From Bin5 sp022827195 (lineage in GTDB: Bacteria > Chloroflexota > Anaerolineae > Caldilineales > Caldilineaceae), in NCBI GenBank assembly GCA_965208275.1, contig OZ242331.1, positions 3,596,001 to 3,660,000 on the forward strand: a stretch of DNA of 64,000 nt, in the 5' to 3' direction. Both the position numbers and the translations under genes were made by a program. The notes under the pieces are model-generated. The model was not told where the DNA came from. It ran no database searches and worked only from the letters and a program-made list of their open reading frames with translations. How positions within the stretch are numbered: the stretch's first letter is position 1; every line of letters begins with the position of its first letter. Below are positions 28,688 to 37,519 of the stretch, piece after piece.

Positions 28688-28960
28688 TGCTCTGATCCTC
28701 CTTGATTTGGTGAGTGCTGCACGATTACGTTGGCGACGAATAGCCGCTGAAAGCATACGATCGAACGAGCAATCTCATGGAATCTCGTGCTGCTGACTCG
28801 ACAGAGGGCGACTCCGTCCGGAACCAGACTCTGTTGACGCAGTCGGCGATCTGAGGGGCACCGATCACGCTACGAACAAGCGGACAGTTTTTTGGCGGGA
28901 CTCCTTATCACTCAGGGGTGCAGGTGGCGCGGCGGGCTGAGCGGCCGCGTCTTTCGCGGC

Positions 28961-29737
28961 CTACCAGCAGGTATAGCCGCCGTCGATGACCATAATGTTG
29001 CCGGTCATGTAGCTTGAGGCATCGGATGCCAGGTAGATCACCGCGCCCTGCAATTCGGGCGGTTCGCCGGCGCGTCCCATCGGCACTCTTGACATCCATT
29101 GCTGCCACATTTCAGGGTCTTCGGCCCGCATCTTGATGACCGGCGGCGTGATCATGTAGCCGGGCGCGAGCGCATTGACGCGGATGCCGTGCCCGGCCCA
29201 CTCCGACGCCAGTGACTTGGTCATCATGATGACCGCGGCCTTGGCCGCGTTGTAGTGCGTATGCTTCTGCGGATTGGGCGCACTGATGCCGGCCATGCTG
29301 GCGATGCTGATGATGTTGCCCCGCCCCTGGCGCGACATCGGGCCGAACGCGGCCTTGGAGAAAAGAAAGACGCCTTTGACATCGACGTCGAAGACATACT
29401 GATAGTCGTCGACAGGCAGCGTTTCAGCCGGTCCCAGGGTGGCGATGCCGGCGTTGTTGAGCAGAATATCGAGACTGCCCAATGCCTCGACGGTCTCGTT
29501 CACCGCCCGCTGCGCGTCCTCTTCACGACGGACATCACCTTCCATGGCCAGCGACTTCACGCCCAGCGCCTTCAACTCCTCGGCAGTGGCCTGCGCCGTT
29601 TCCATGTCGATGTCGAAGATGGCGATGTTGGCCCCATACTGCGCCAACCCTGTGGCCATCGCCTTGCCAAGCCCGCGCCCCCCGCCAGTGACGAGCGCAT
29701 TCCGTCCTGTCAGGTCGAACAAATCACGATTCGCCAT
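28961..29737 (-). CDS. SDR-family oxidoreductase
   Basis: 258 residues. TGGGRGLGKA, NNAG, catalytic Ser in ISIASMAG and HYNAAKAAV (Tyr/Lys) are intact; PGYMITPPV and a conserved C-terminal MVIDGGYTCW end complete the classical SDR fold. Relatives act on gluconate, polyols or acyl substrates. A GGCCGCG/CGCGGCC hairpin (28943-28961) at the stop may end its transcript. Confidence 0.88.
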   Translation of the reverse strand: MANRDLFDLTGRNALVTGGGRGLGKAMATGLAQYGANIAIFDIDMETAQATAEELKALGVKSLAMEGDVRREEDAQRAVNETVEALGSLDILLNNAGIATLGPAETLPVDDYQYVFDVDVKGVFLFSKAAFGPMSRQGRGNIISIASMAGISAPNPQKHTHYNAAKAAVIMMTKSLASEWAGHGIRVNALAPGYMITPPVIKMRAEDPEMWQQWMSRVPMGRAGEPPELQGAVIYLASDASSYMTGNIMVIDGGYTCW

Positions 29738-29765
29738 TGGCGTTTCAGCGCTCCTTTCGAACTAC

Positions 29766-29793
29766 AGTGGTTAGTGGCCAGTTGCCAGTGGCT
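29766..29793. repeat. heptanucleotide repeat cluster
   Basis: Four tandem units of about 7 bases: AGTGGTT, AGTGGCC, AGTTGCC, AGTGGCT. Same family as the clusters at 31137, 46804 and 51350. Confidence 0.65.
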
Positions 29794-29980
29794 CGATAGA
29801 CCGCTGGCGAATGGCAGCGAACAACAGATAATTTCTATTTGGATGTGGGCGCCCTTGGGCGTGCATCATACCCCAGGAATGGCGGTATCTCCAATCACTC
29901 TTTTTGCATCGAGGCGGTGGAGTTTCGGCGCATCGGATGCCGGGCGACGCCGGCAGGACCGGTCCCACAGGCCAAGGAGC

Positions 29981-30781
29981 TCAATAGTAGGGAAAGGCGC
30001 CGCCGGTCACGTCGAAGACGGAGCCAACAGAGTAGTCGGCGTCGGTCGAGCAAAGGAAGGCGACCATGTTGGCGACCTTTTGCGGCGACTGGAAATAGCC
30101 GAGGGGGACCGATTCGCGCGCCCGCTCGCGGACTTCCTCTTGCGGCGTTCTTTCGCGACGGGCGATCTCGGCGTGCATGAAGTCGAGCATCTCGGATTCG
30201 ACGATGCCTGGGAAAACACAGTTCACCAGAATGTCGTAGCGTGCCAGCTCGAGCGCCATCTGCTTGGTCAGCCCGACGGCGGCGTGCTTGCTGGCGACGT
30301 AGCCGGCGATGGGGGCGTCTTTGCCGGCCGGGATCTTGCCTGCGGTGGAGGCGATGGTGATGATGCGCCCGCCTTCGCCCTGGTCGATCATGCGGCGGGC
30401 GGCGGCCTGTGAGCAGTAGAGCACGCCTTTTGCGTTGACGTTCATCTGCCAGTCCCAGGCGTTGTCGTCCAGCTCCAGAATAGGGGTGACGGCGAGGACG
30501 CCAGCGTTGTTGACCATGATGTCGAGGCGGCCGAAGCGGTCGGTGCAGTCATTCACCATGCGCTCGGTTTCTGTGCGGCTGGTGACGTCGACCTCCAGAG
30601 CAAGGGCGGCGCCGCCCTGCGCCTCGATCTCGGCCGCCACGCGGCCGGCGGACTCCAAATTGATGTCGGCCGCGACCACGCTGGCGCCTTCATCCGCCAG
30701 GCGGTGGGCGACGGCGCGTCCCATCCCCTGACCGGCGCCGCTGACGATGGCAACCTGATTTGACAGCTCATACGTGGGCAT
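29981..30781 (-). CDS. SDR-family oxidoreductase
   Basis: 266 residues from ATG 30781 (CAGGAGGAGG upstream); the longer open frame up to 31102 has no family homology. Motifs: SGAGQGMGRAV, NNAGV, catalytic Ser in ITIASTAG, YVASKHAAV, and PGIVESEM. Resembles acetoin/2,3-butanediol or sugar-alcohol dehydrogenases. It reads away from the sugar importer operon to its right. Confidence 0.88.
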   Translation of the reverse strand: MPTYELSNQVAIVSGAGQGMGRAVAHRLADEGASVVAADINLESAGRVAAEIEAQGGAALALEVDVTSRTETERMVNDCTDRFGRLDIMVNNAGVLAVTPILELDDNAWDWQMNVNAKGVLYCSQAAARRMIDQGEGGRIITIASTAGKIPAGKDAPIAGYVASKHAAVGLTKQMALELARYDILVNCVFPGIVESEMLDFMHAEIARRERTPQEEVRERARESVPLGYFQSPQKVANMVAFLCSTDADYSVGSVFDVTGGAFPYY

Positions 30782-30946
30782 CGATTGCCTCCTCCTGTAG
30801 CGCCGGTTCACGGCAAGGGTCGAGTGTCCCGTTACCGAATTGCCTGCATGGTAGTGAAAACGCTGCCTGCTGTCAACCGGTGTGCGTGAGGGGTACACAG
30901 CCCACTCTTGGGGCGGGAATCGTCTAGCGGCTCCAGGGAGAGACAA

Positions 30947-30973
30947 GGGCAGGCACAAGGCCTGCCCCTCCGG
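30947..30973. repeat. hairpin repeat GGGCAGGC-ACAAG-GCCTGCCC
   Basis: Second member of the family at 6656-6682: stem bases differ but pairing is kept, and the ACAAG loop and following CTCCGG are conserved. Confidence 0.6.
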
Positions 30974-31070
30974 TGGCCGAGGCGTTCGCTGACATGGGGG
31001 GGGGGCGCGTTGGGCCGCAGGTAGCACAGGGCTGCATTGACCCCTCACGCGGAGCGGGGCGTACATCAAG

Positions 31071-31248
31071 GGGGGCGTTGCGGGGGGAGTCCCCCCGCAC
31101 AAGGGAGGGCCGGGACGGCCGGACCGTCCAAAGTGCAGTGGTCAGTTGCAAGTGGCCAGTTGCCAGTGGCCGGGAACTGCGGGGGCCGGATATGGCTCCG
31201 TTTCTGCCCGGGGTATTGGAATCTGTGATTCTGTTTTGGACTGCACCC
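31071..31248. repeat. dispersed palindromic repeat element, copy A
   Basis: The first ~60 bases (31071-31130), including the hairpin GCGGGGGGAGTCCCCCCGC, recur at 51505-51567 with about two differences. In both copies heptad repeats lie nearby and the sequence TTGGACTGCACCC occurs at the right end (31236-31248; 51650-51662). Confidence 0.6.
31137..31178. repeat. heptanucleotide repeat cluster
   Basis: Tandem units AGTGGTC, AGTTGCA, AGTGGCC, AGTTGCC, AGTGGCC, then GGGAACT. Confidence 0.7.
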
Positions 31249-31308
31249 GCGCGTAAGCGGCTTGCCGGCGGCGCGTCGGGCGGATTTTGACCTGTAGACG
31301 GCTCCCCG

Positions 31309-31323
31309 GTATACGTAGTATAC
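31309..31323. promoter_or_regulatory. GTATAC-GTA-GTATAC candidate operator
   Basis: Two GTATAC palindromes three bases apart, about 140 bases upstream of the binding-protein gene. GntR-family regulators often bind GTATAC-centred sites. No regulator gene is nearby, so the assignment is tentative. Confidence 0.35.
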
Positions 31324-31464
31324 TTCGCCGGCAAAGGCGTCGCAGCAACTTTTGGAAAACCCTGCAGATGGACTGGTCGGAAAGGAGGTGATTCACGGCG
31401 AACAGGCTGTGCTCTGCTTCAGTCGATTCGGATAAAAACCAGAGACATGGAGGGGAACCTGACC

Positions 31465-32985
31465 ATGAAGTCGAAAAATCTTTGGACACTCGTCATTCTG
31501 GGGGTGATTCTCGCCCTCGTAGCTACCCAGTGCGCGCCGCCGACCGAAGACAGCGCGGCGCTTGAGGAAGCCAGGGCTGAAGTCGCGGCCGCGCAGGCTA
31601 CGGCAGAGGCGGCGCTGGCTGAAGCCGAAGCCGCCAAGGCGGCGGCCGGCGGGGAGGCGATGCCGGCCGAGGCCGAGGACAAGCCGAAGCCCTATGAGGG
31701 CACGGTGCTGCGCATGCTGGCCCCGTACGAGCCGGTCAGCTGGGTCATCCCCGACATGGTGAATGAGTTTTACAAGGAGACCGGCATTCGCGTTGCGGTC
31801 GACCTGCTGCCAGGCGGCGCGATGCTACAGAAGATGGTCTCGGAGTTTCAGGCCGAGACCGGGTTCTACGATGTCTTCCGCGAGTCACCGAGCTGGATTC
31901 CCGATCATACCGCGGCGGGCTGGCTGGAGCCGGTCAATGACCTGATCGAGCGCGATCGGGACGAAATCGACGTCGATGACTTCATCTCCTCCGTGTGGGG
32001 TACGCACACCATGGTGGGGCTCTTCCCCGACCAGATATGGGGGCTGCCGCTCAACGTGACCACGCGTATCCTTGTCTATGACAGGCAGCTATTCGAGGAC
32101 CCGGACGAGCAGGCCGCTTTCAAAGAGCAGTACGGTTATGACCTGGCCCCGCCGAAGACCACGCAGGAGTGGTTGGACATGGCGGAGTTCTTCACGCGCG
32201 ACACCGACGGCGATGGTGAAATTGATCTGTGGGGCCACATTTCGCCGCAGAAGCAGGGCTTTCCCGCGGCCACGTGGGGCGGACAGATGTTGGCCTGGAC
32301 CTTCGGCTGCGAGACGTACGACGAAAATTTCAACGCCTCTCTCGACGACCCCCGCTGTCTCGAGTCCTGGAAGTTCGGCCTCGAGCTGAATCAGTACATG
32401 CCGGACGCGGTGCACGCGATGGAGTTCTATGACCACTTCACGTGGGCGCTCGACGGCAGGATGGCGATGGGCGAATTCCTCGATTCATGGGTGCAGAAGT
32501 TGTGGGACCCGAACGAGACGGATGAGCCGGGCCGCTTTGGCGCCGCGCTGATGCCCTTCTACCCTGATAACGGGCGCGGCCATGTGGCCGGCCAGTCAAA
32601 CCTGGCAGGCGGCCTGATCGCGATGAACGCCCATAGCAAGAACAAAGAGGCGACGTGGGAGTTCATGAAGTGGATCACGAGCAAGGAGACGGCCCGCAGA
32701 TTCGCCACTGAGCACGGCATCCTCTTCTCGCGCAAGTCGATCCTCCAGGACCCGAATGTCCTGCAGGTGCATCCGGCGATGCCGGAGCTGCTGCCGGTGA
32801 TGTCGGAAGCGTGGGAGGTGACGGGCAAGGCCGCGCCCAACGTTCCGGGCGCCGGGGCGATCCTGGGCGTCCTGGGCGATACCTGGTCCCAGGTAGCGGC
32901 TGGGGGCGCCGATCCCGAACAGGCCCTGTTGGATGCGAATGCCGAGATCAACCGCATCCTCGAAGAACAGGGCGTGAAGGAATAG
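31465..32985 (+). CDS. sugar ABC transporter substrate-binding lipoprotein (SBP family 1)
   Basis: 506 residues from ATG 31465 (GGAGGGG nine bases upstream; ATG 31447 is an alternative). A signal peptide is followed by ALVATQC, an unusual lipobox with Gln at -1. An Ala/Glu-rich helix follows (AQATAEAALAEAEAAKAA), likely a spacer lifting the receptor from the membrane. The remaining fold is MalE-like, with conserved ATWEFMKWITSKE near the end. First gene of the importer whose permeases are at 37520-39270. Confidence 0.88.
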   Translation: MKSKNLWTLVILGVILALVATQCAPPTEDSAALEEARAEVAAAQATAEAALAEAEAAKAAAGGEAMPAEAEDKPKPYEGTVLRMLAPYEPVSWVIPDMVNEFYKETGIRVAVDLLPGGAMLQKMVSEFQAETGFYDVFRESPSWIPDHTAAGWLEPVNDLIERDRDEIDVDDFISSVWGTHTMVGLFPDQIWGLPLNVTTRILVYDRQLFEDPDEQAAFKEQYGYDLAPPKTTQEWLDMAEFFTRDTDGDGEIDLWGHISPQKQGFPAATWGGQMLAWTFGCETYDENFNASLDDPRCLESWKFGLELNQYMPDAVHAMEFYDHFTWALDGRMAMGEFLDSWVQKLWDPNETDEPGRFGAALMPFYPDNGRGHVAGQSNLAGGLIAMNAHSKNKEATWEFMKWITSKETARRFATEHGILFSRKSILQDPNVLQVHPAMPELLPVMSEAWEVTGKAAPNVPGAGAILGVLGDTWSQVAAGGADPEQALLDANAEINRILEEQGVKE

Positions 32986-32988
32986 CTG

Positions 32989-33768
32989 GTGCGCTTCCAT
33001 GACAAGCACGTCCTTGTCACGGGCGGTGGTGCGGGCATCGGCCGCGCCACCGCCTTGCTCTTCGCTGAAGAAGGCGCAACCCTGATCGTCGCCGACCGCG
33101 ACGCGCCGAACGGGCGCGCCGCTGTTTCGGCGATAGAAGAGGCCGGCGGCAGCGCCACCTTCATCGAGTGTGATGTCTCGAGCGCAGAGCAGGTGCGGAA
33201 CATGTGCTCTGCGGTCGCGGCCGATTTCGACGGCCTCGACGTGCTTGTCAACAACGCCGGGATGCAGATTGTCGGCAAGAGCGTCGAAGAGACGAGCGAA
33301 GACGAATGGGAGCAGATGCACGGCACGAACCTGAAGGGCGTCTTCCTCGTCAGCAAGTACGCGATTCCGCAGCTGCGCCGGCGCGGCGGGGGCTGCATCG
33401 TCAATGTGGCGTCGCTCAATGCGCAGGTCACGATGGCGGGATTCGCGGTGTACGCCGCGTCCAAGGCCGGTGTTGTGGGACTGACGCGGGGGATGGCGCT
33501 CGACCTGCTGCCGCAGGGAATTCGCGTCAACGCGGTCCTGCCCGGCGCAGTTGACACGCCGATGGCGCGCGACTACTTCGATGAGCATGAACTGCCATTC
33601 GACGAAGTGGTACTGAAAAGGCCGACGCGCATTGGGCGATTTTCGGACAGCAAAGAGATTGCGGATGTGATCGCCTACCTGGCTTCGGACGCCGCGCGCT
33701 TTATCGTCGGCGCGTCGGTCGTGGCCGACGGCGGTCTGCACGCGATGGCCGGCTTCAGTCCTGACTGA
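32989..33768 (+). CDS. SDR-family oxidoreductase
   Basis: 259 residues starting at GTG 32989, three bases after the binding-protein stop, so certainly in the same operon. TGGGAGIGRA, NNAGMQ, Ser in NVASLNA, YAASKAGVV and PGAVDTPMA are the SDR hallmarks. A sugar or polyol dehydrogenase role is inferred from its position. Confidence 0.88.
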   Translation: MRFHDKHVLVTGGGAGIGRATALLFAEEGATLIVADRDAPNGRAAVSAIEEAGGSATFIECDVSSAEQVRNMCSAVAADFDGLDVLVNNAGMQIVGKSVEETSEDEWEQMHGTNLKGVFLVSKYAIPQLRRRGGGCIVNVASLNAQVTMAGFAVYAASKAGVVGLTRGMALDLLPQGIRVNAVLPGAVDTPMARDYFDEHELPFDEVVLKRPTRIGRFSDSKEIADVIAYLASDAARFIVGASVVADGGLHAMAGFSPD

Positions 33769-33799
33769 GCGGCGGCAGGTGCCAATCGGGGGAATTCAG

Positions 33800-34945
33800 G
33801 TGGAACTCTGGGGAAGACAGTTCAGCAAGCAGGAGATTCTGCAGCGGGTGGGGGACATCTCGCAGATTGGCGGCGTGCGCAGCATCGAGTTGCGCGAGGG
33901 CAGCGAGGCCGGCGTTGCCGCGATCGACTTCAGCAGCGGGTGCGGCCTCAACTTTACGGTGTTGCCGGCGCGCGGCATGGACATTGCGCGGCTGGAGTTC
34001 AAAGATATTCCCCTTGCCTGGCGCTCGTCGACGGGGGAAGTGGGGCCCTGGTACTATGAATTCTCGCCGGCCGGCTGGTCCAGGGGCTTTTTCGGCGGTC
34101 TGCTGGCGACGTGCGGCCTGGCCGCGGCGGGACATGCCAGCGTGGACGAGGGGCAGGAGTTTTCTCTGCACGGCAGGGCGAGCTATATCCCTGCGCGCAA
34201 CGTCATGTTGGATGGCTACTGGGACGGCGATGACTATGTGATGTGGGCGCAGGGGAGGGTGCGCGAGAGCGTTCCGCTGGGAGAAAACCTGAGCCTGACG
34301 CGCAAGGTGTGGTGCAGGATGGGTGAGAAGGCGCTGCACGTTCGCGACACGGTCGAGAACCTGGGCTTTGCGCCGGCCGCGCATATGCTGGTGTATCACA
34401 TGAATTTCGGCTTTCCGCTGCTGGACGCGGGTACGGAACTGGTTGCGCCGGCGCGCGAAGTTATCCCCTGGGATATCACGTGGGACCAGATGCTGGGCGC
34501 GGAGATGAGTCGGGCGATCCACGAGGCGTCGACAGAGGAGATTGAGCGCTACCATCGTTTCGGCCCGCCGCAGCAGCCGCAGTTTGTCAACCGCGTGTAC
34601 AATCTCGTGATGGGGACCGACGAGAACGGCGACGTCACGGTGGCGCTGCTGAACCGCGGGTTTCCCCAGGGTGACGGCATCGGTCTGTACCTGAAGTACA
34701 GCGGCCGAACGCTGCCCGAATTCACGCTGTGGAAAGTGTTGGAGCAACAGTCTTACGTCGTCGGCCTGGAGCCGGGAAACTGCCGGCAGGGCGGCAGGGC
34801 GGCCGAGCGCGCCCAGGGGCGGCTGAAGGTGCTCGAACCGGCTGAGACGGTAACGTACGAGCTGGAGGTCGGCGTCCTGGAGACCGAAACCGAGTTTCTG
34901 GCGATCGAAGAGCATATCGCGGCCGCCCGTAACGGGGCAAAATGA
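33800..34945 (+). CDS. DUF4432 / aldose-1-epimerase-like protein
   Basis: 381 residues from GTG 33800 (GGGGGAA upstream); GTG 33779 would add seven residues. The galactose-mutarotase-like beta-sandwich is recognisable from VLPARGMDIARLEF near residue 55, RVRESVPLG, and VYHMNFGFPLLD (candidate catalytic His). Family members bind hexoses or act as mutarotases/keto-sugar epimerases. It fits with the adjacent SDR, lactonase and importer. Confidence 0.8.
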   Translation: MELWGRQFSKQEILQRVGDISQIGGVRSIELREGSEAGVAAIDFSSGCGLNFTVLPARGMDIARLEFKDIPLAWRSSTGEVGPWYYEFSPAGWSRGFFGGLLATCGLAAAGHASVDEGQEFSLHGRASYIPARNVMLDGYWDGDDYVMWAQGRVRESVPLGENLSLTRKVWCRMGEKALHVRDTVENLGFAPAAHMLVYHMNFGFPLLDAGTELVAPAREVIPWDITWDQMLGAEMSRAIHEASTEEIERYHRFGPPQQPQFVNRVYNLVMGTDENGDVTVALLNRGFPQGDGIGLYLKYSGRTLPEFTLWKVLEQQSYVVGLEPGNCRQGGRAAERAQGRLKVLEPAETVTYELEVGVLETETEFLAIEEHIAAARNGAK

Positions 34946-34997
34946 AGTCAAAAGCGAAGAACCATTTCCTTTCCGCCTGAACGCGTAGCGCACAATA

Positions 34998-35318
34998 ATG
35001 TCCGAAGTACATTCTGAGACATTGAAGGAGATTGTTGGCCGGCTGGTACGTGGGATGCAGCCGGACAGCATCTATCTGTTTGGCTCCCAGGCCCGTGGGG
35101 AGACCGATCCGGGAAGCGACATCGACCTGTTGCTAATCCTGCCTGACTCTGATTTGCCTCGCCACAAGCGCGAGGCGATTTCGTACGATCTTCTATGGGA
35201 CCAAACGACCCCGGTTGATGTTATCGTACTCACGAAAGCCGAGTTTCAGCGCGGCTGTCAGGTGAAATCTTCGTTACCATCCAGGGTAAGGGCTGAGGGT
35301 AAGATGATCTATGGATGA
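34998..35318 (+). CDS. MNT-domain nucleotidyltransferase (MntA-like)
   Basis: 106 residues, minimal nucleotidyltransferase: GSQARGETDPGSDIDLLLI supplies the GSx10DxD metal motif and a third acidic residue lies in PVDVIVLT. Such proteins usually pair with a HEPN toxin and adenylylate it. Here no HEPN gene follows: the overlapping ATG at 35311 encodes only 12 codons before a stop. The last residues differ from the usual end, suggesting truncation of the pair. It interrupts a sugar operon. Confidence 0.75.
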   Translation: MSEVHSETLKEIVGRLVRGMQPDSIYLFGSQARGETDPGSDIDLLLILPDSDLPRHKREAISYDLLWDQTTPVDVIVLTKAEFQRGCQVKSSLPSRVRAEGKMIYG

Positions 35319-35345
35319 AGCGGACTCCAATGCAGGAGACGACAA

Positions 35346-36230
35346 GTGAAAGAGACCCGTGTGGAACCGGAAGTAGCCGTAGACATCGAAGCGATCGTCG
35401 GCGAAGGGGCGATTTGGGACGCTGACAAGGGCGTGCTCTACTGGCTGGATATCCTGGGGAGCCAGCTCTATGTCTACGACCCTAAGACGGGGCAAAACCG
35501 CGCCATCGACATCGGCCAAACTGTCGGGACGGTGGTTCCGAGGGCGAGCGGCGGCGTGATGGTGGCGCTGCACAACGGTTTTGCCGCGCTTGACCTGGAG
35601 ACCGAGAAGCTGACGCCGGTCGCAGACCCGGAGCGCGATATCCCCGCCAACCGCTTCAACGACGGCAAATGCGATCCGGCAGGCCGCTTCTGGGCCGGCA
35701 CGATGGAGTTCAACGGCGAGGCGGACCGCGGCGCGCTCTACTGCCTGGAAATCGACCACTCGGTGTCGCGCAAGGTCGAGCCGGTGACGATCTCGAACGG
35801 CATCGTCTGGAGCCTTGACAGCCGCACGATGTACTACATCGACACGGCGCGCGAAAATGTGAGGGCGTGGGACTACGACCTGGAGAGCGGCGACATCTCC
35901 AACGAGCGCGTCGTCATCGAAAACAGCGGACCGGGGCACTTTGACGGCATGACGATCGACGAGGAGGGCATGGTCTGGATTGCCGTCTTCGGCGGCTGGG
36001 GCGTATGGCGCTACAATCCGCGGAGCGGCGCGCTGCTCGAGAAGGTGCTCGTGCCGGTTGAGCAGATAACCTCTTGCTGGTTCGGCGGCGAGAATCTGGA
36101 TGAGCTCTACATCACCTCGTGCCGCTATCTGATGGACGAGAAGGCGCTGCGCGAGCAGCCGCTGGCCGGTTCACTGTTGCGGGTGAAGTTGGATGCGCGC
36201 GGCGTGCCAGCTTACGCGTACGGTGGTTGA
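35346..36230 (+). CDS. SMP-30/gluconolactonase (regucalcin) family protein
   Basis: 294 residues, six-bladed propeller. Metal ligands are Glu in VGEGAIWD, Asn in NRFNDGKCDPAGRFW, Asn in SNGIVWSLD and Asp in HFDGMTIDEEG. It hydrolyses sugar lactones to aldonic acids, placing it downstream of an NAD-linked sugar dehydrogenase such as the adjacent SDR or MDR enzyme. GTG 35346 with GGAG upstream. Confidence 0.88.
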   Translation: MKETRVEPEVAVDIEAIVGEGAIWDADKGVLYWLDILGSQLYVYDPKTGQNRAIDIGQTVGTVVPRASGGVMVALHNGFAALDLETEKLTPVADPERDIPANRFNDGKCDPAGRFWAGTMEFNGEADRGALYCLEIDHSVSRKVEPVTISNGIVWSLDSRTMYYIDTARENVRAWDYDLESGDISNERVVIENSGPGHFDGMTIDEEGMVWIAVFGGWGVWRYNPRSGALLEKVLVPVEQITSCWFGGENLDELYITSCRYLMDEKALREQPLAGSLLRVKLDARGVPAYAYGG

Positions 36231-36331
36231 GCGCCATTGTGGGCGGGCCGCAGGCTGAAGTACGACCGGCGCCGTGCGCAGGAAAAGCGGGTTGGCGACG
36301 TGTAGGCAGACTCAGATAAGGAGAGGTCAAA

Positions 36332-37447
36332 ATGACGATGAAGGCCGCAGTGGTTACGCGCCCGCAGCATGTCGAGGTGCAAATGCGCCCGGTCCCGCAG
36401 CCGAAGGAGAAAGACGCGGTGATCAAGATTGAGATGTGCGGCATCTGCGGCACCGACGTGCACCTCTTTTACACGCCGGAATCGTTCCCCCTGCCGATGA
36501 AGATGCCCTACGTGCTCGGGCATGAGTACGTGGGCACGATCGTCGAGAAGGGCAGCCGCTTCCCGACTGTCGACCACCTGGGAAACAGCATCGGCCTCGG
36601 CGACCGGGTCGTCTATATCAATCTCAACTGCGGACAATGTTACGCCTGTCGCACGCTGCTGGCGCCGTGGCTGTGCATGGGCGGTGTCTTCGATGATCCC
36701 GGCGAAGAGGGGATGGGCGCGTTCGCGGAGCGTTTCTACATCAAGGGAGAAGGGTTAATCTACCGCGTGCCCGACGAGGTGCCGACCGAGGTGGCGGTTC
36801 TGGTGGACCCGATTGGGATCGCGCTGGCCGCGGTGCAGCGGGCGCACCGGCCGGGGACGCCGGACCGGTTGGACGGGCTCGGGCTTGGGCAGACGGTCGT
36901 GGTGCAGGGCGCGGGCGCGATCGGCGCGAGTGCGGCTGCACTGGCGAAACTGTCGGGTGCGACGCAGGTGCTCGTGATCGGCGCGCCGCAGGGGCGTCTC
37001 GATATCTGCAAACGGCTGGGCGCGGACCATGTGATCAACATCGATGACATGACCGACCCGGCGGAGCGGCTGGAGGCCGTGCGCGCGCTGACCCCGCATC
37101 GGCTGGGCGCGGATGTCGTCATCGAGGCGGCGGGCATTCCGCAGGCCTTTGGCGAAGCGCTGGAGCTGGTGCGGCGCGGCGGCACGATCGTCGAGGTCGG
37201 CTCCTTTACGCGGCAAGGTACGATCGAGTTCGACCCCAGTCTGCTCTGTTACAAGCACCTGAACATCCACGGCTCATGGACGCTGCCGCCGGCTGCGTTC
37301 GGCATGGTGCTCGATGTCATGCGCGCCTTCCACGAGACGGTGCCCTTCTCTGAGATGATCACGCACCGCTTTGACCTGGAGGGGGTGCGCGAGGGGCTGG
37401 AGACGAGCCGTCGGCTGGAGGCGCTCAAAGCGGTCGTCGTCCCCTGA
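36332..37447 (+). CDS. zinc-dependent medium-chain alcohol/polyol dehydrogenase
   Basis: 371 residues. Catalytic zinc ligands in CGICGTD and GHEYVG; structural zinc cysteines in NCGQCYACRTLLAPWLC; nucleotide motif QGAGAIGASA near 190. It resembles threonine/sorbitol dehydrogenase-like MDR proteins. AAGGAGAGG is six bases before the ATG. Probably oxidises a sugar alcohol or aldose within the operon. Confidence 0.9.
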   Translation: MTMKAAVVTRPQHVEVQMRPVPQPKEKDAVIKIEMCGICGTDVHLFYTPESFPLPMKMPYVLGHEYVGTIVEKGSRFPTVDHLGNSIGLGDRVVYINLNCGQCYACRTLLAPWLCMGGVFDDPGEEGMGAFAERFYIKGEGLIYRVPDEVPTEVAVLVDPIGIALAAVQRAHRPGTPDRLDGLGLGQTVVVQGAGAIGASAAALAKLSGATQVLVIGAPQGRLDICKRLGADHVINIDDMTDPAERLEAVRALTPHRLGADVVIEAAGIPQAFGEALELVRRGGTIVEVGSFTRQGTIEFDPSLLCYKHLNIHGSWTLPPAAFGMVLDVMRAFHETVPFSEMITHRFDLEGVREGLETSRRLEALKAVVVP

Positions 37448-37519
37448 ACTGCGTTGGCCTGTTAAGCGCGAAGGGTGGCCTGAAGCGCGGGCCACTCCCA
37501 TCCGCAGCTGGAGGAGCGC

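Larger units (their letters stand above)
30782..31464. other. gene-free region upstream of the sugar importer operon
   Basis: No convincing gene. From left to right it holds a hairpin repeat (30947-30973), one copy of a dispersed element (31071-31248), heptad repeats (31137-31178), a GTATAC double palindrome (31309-31323) and an isolated extended Shine-Dalgarno-like GAAAGGAGGTGAT at 31380-31392. It must contain the promoters of the two diverging genes. Confidence 0.6.
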
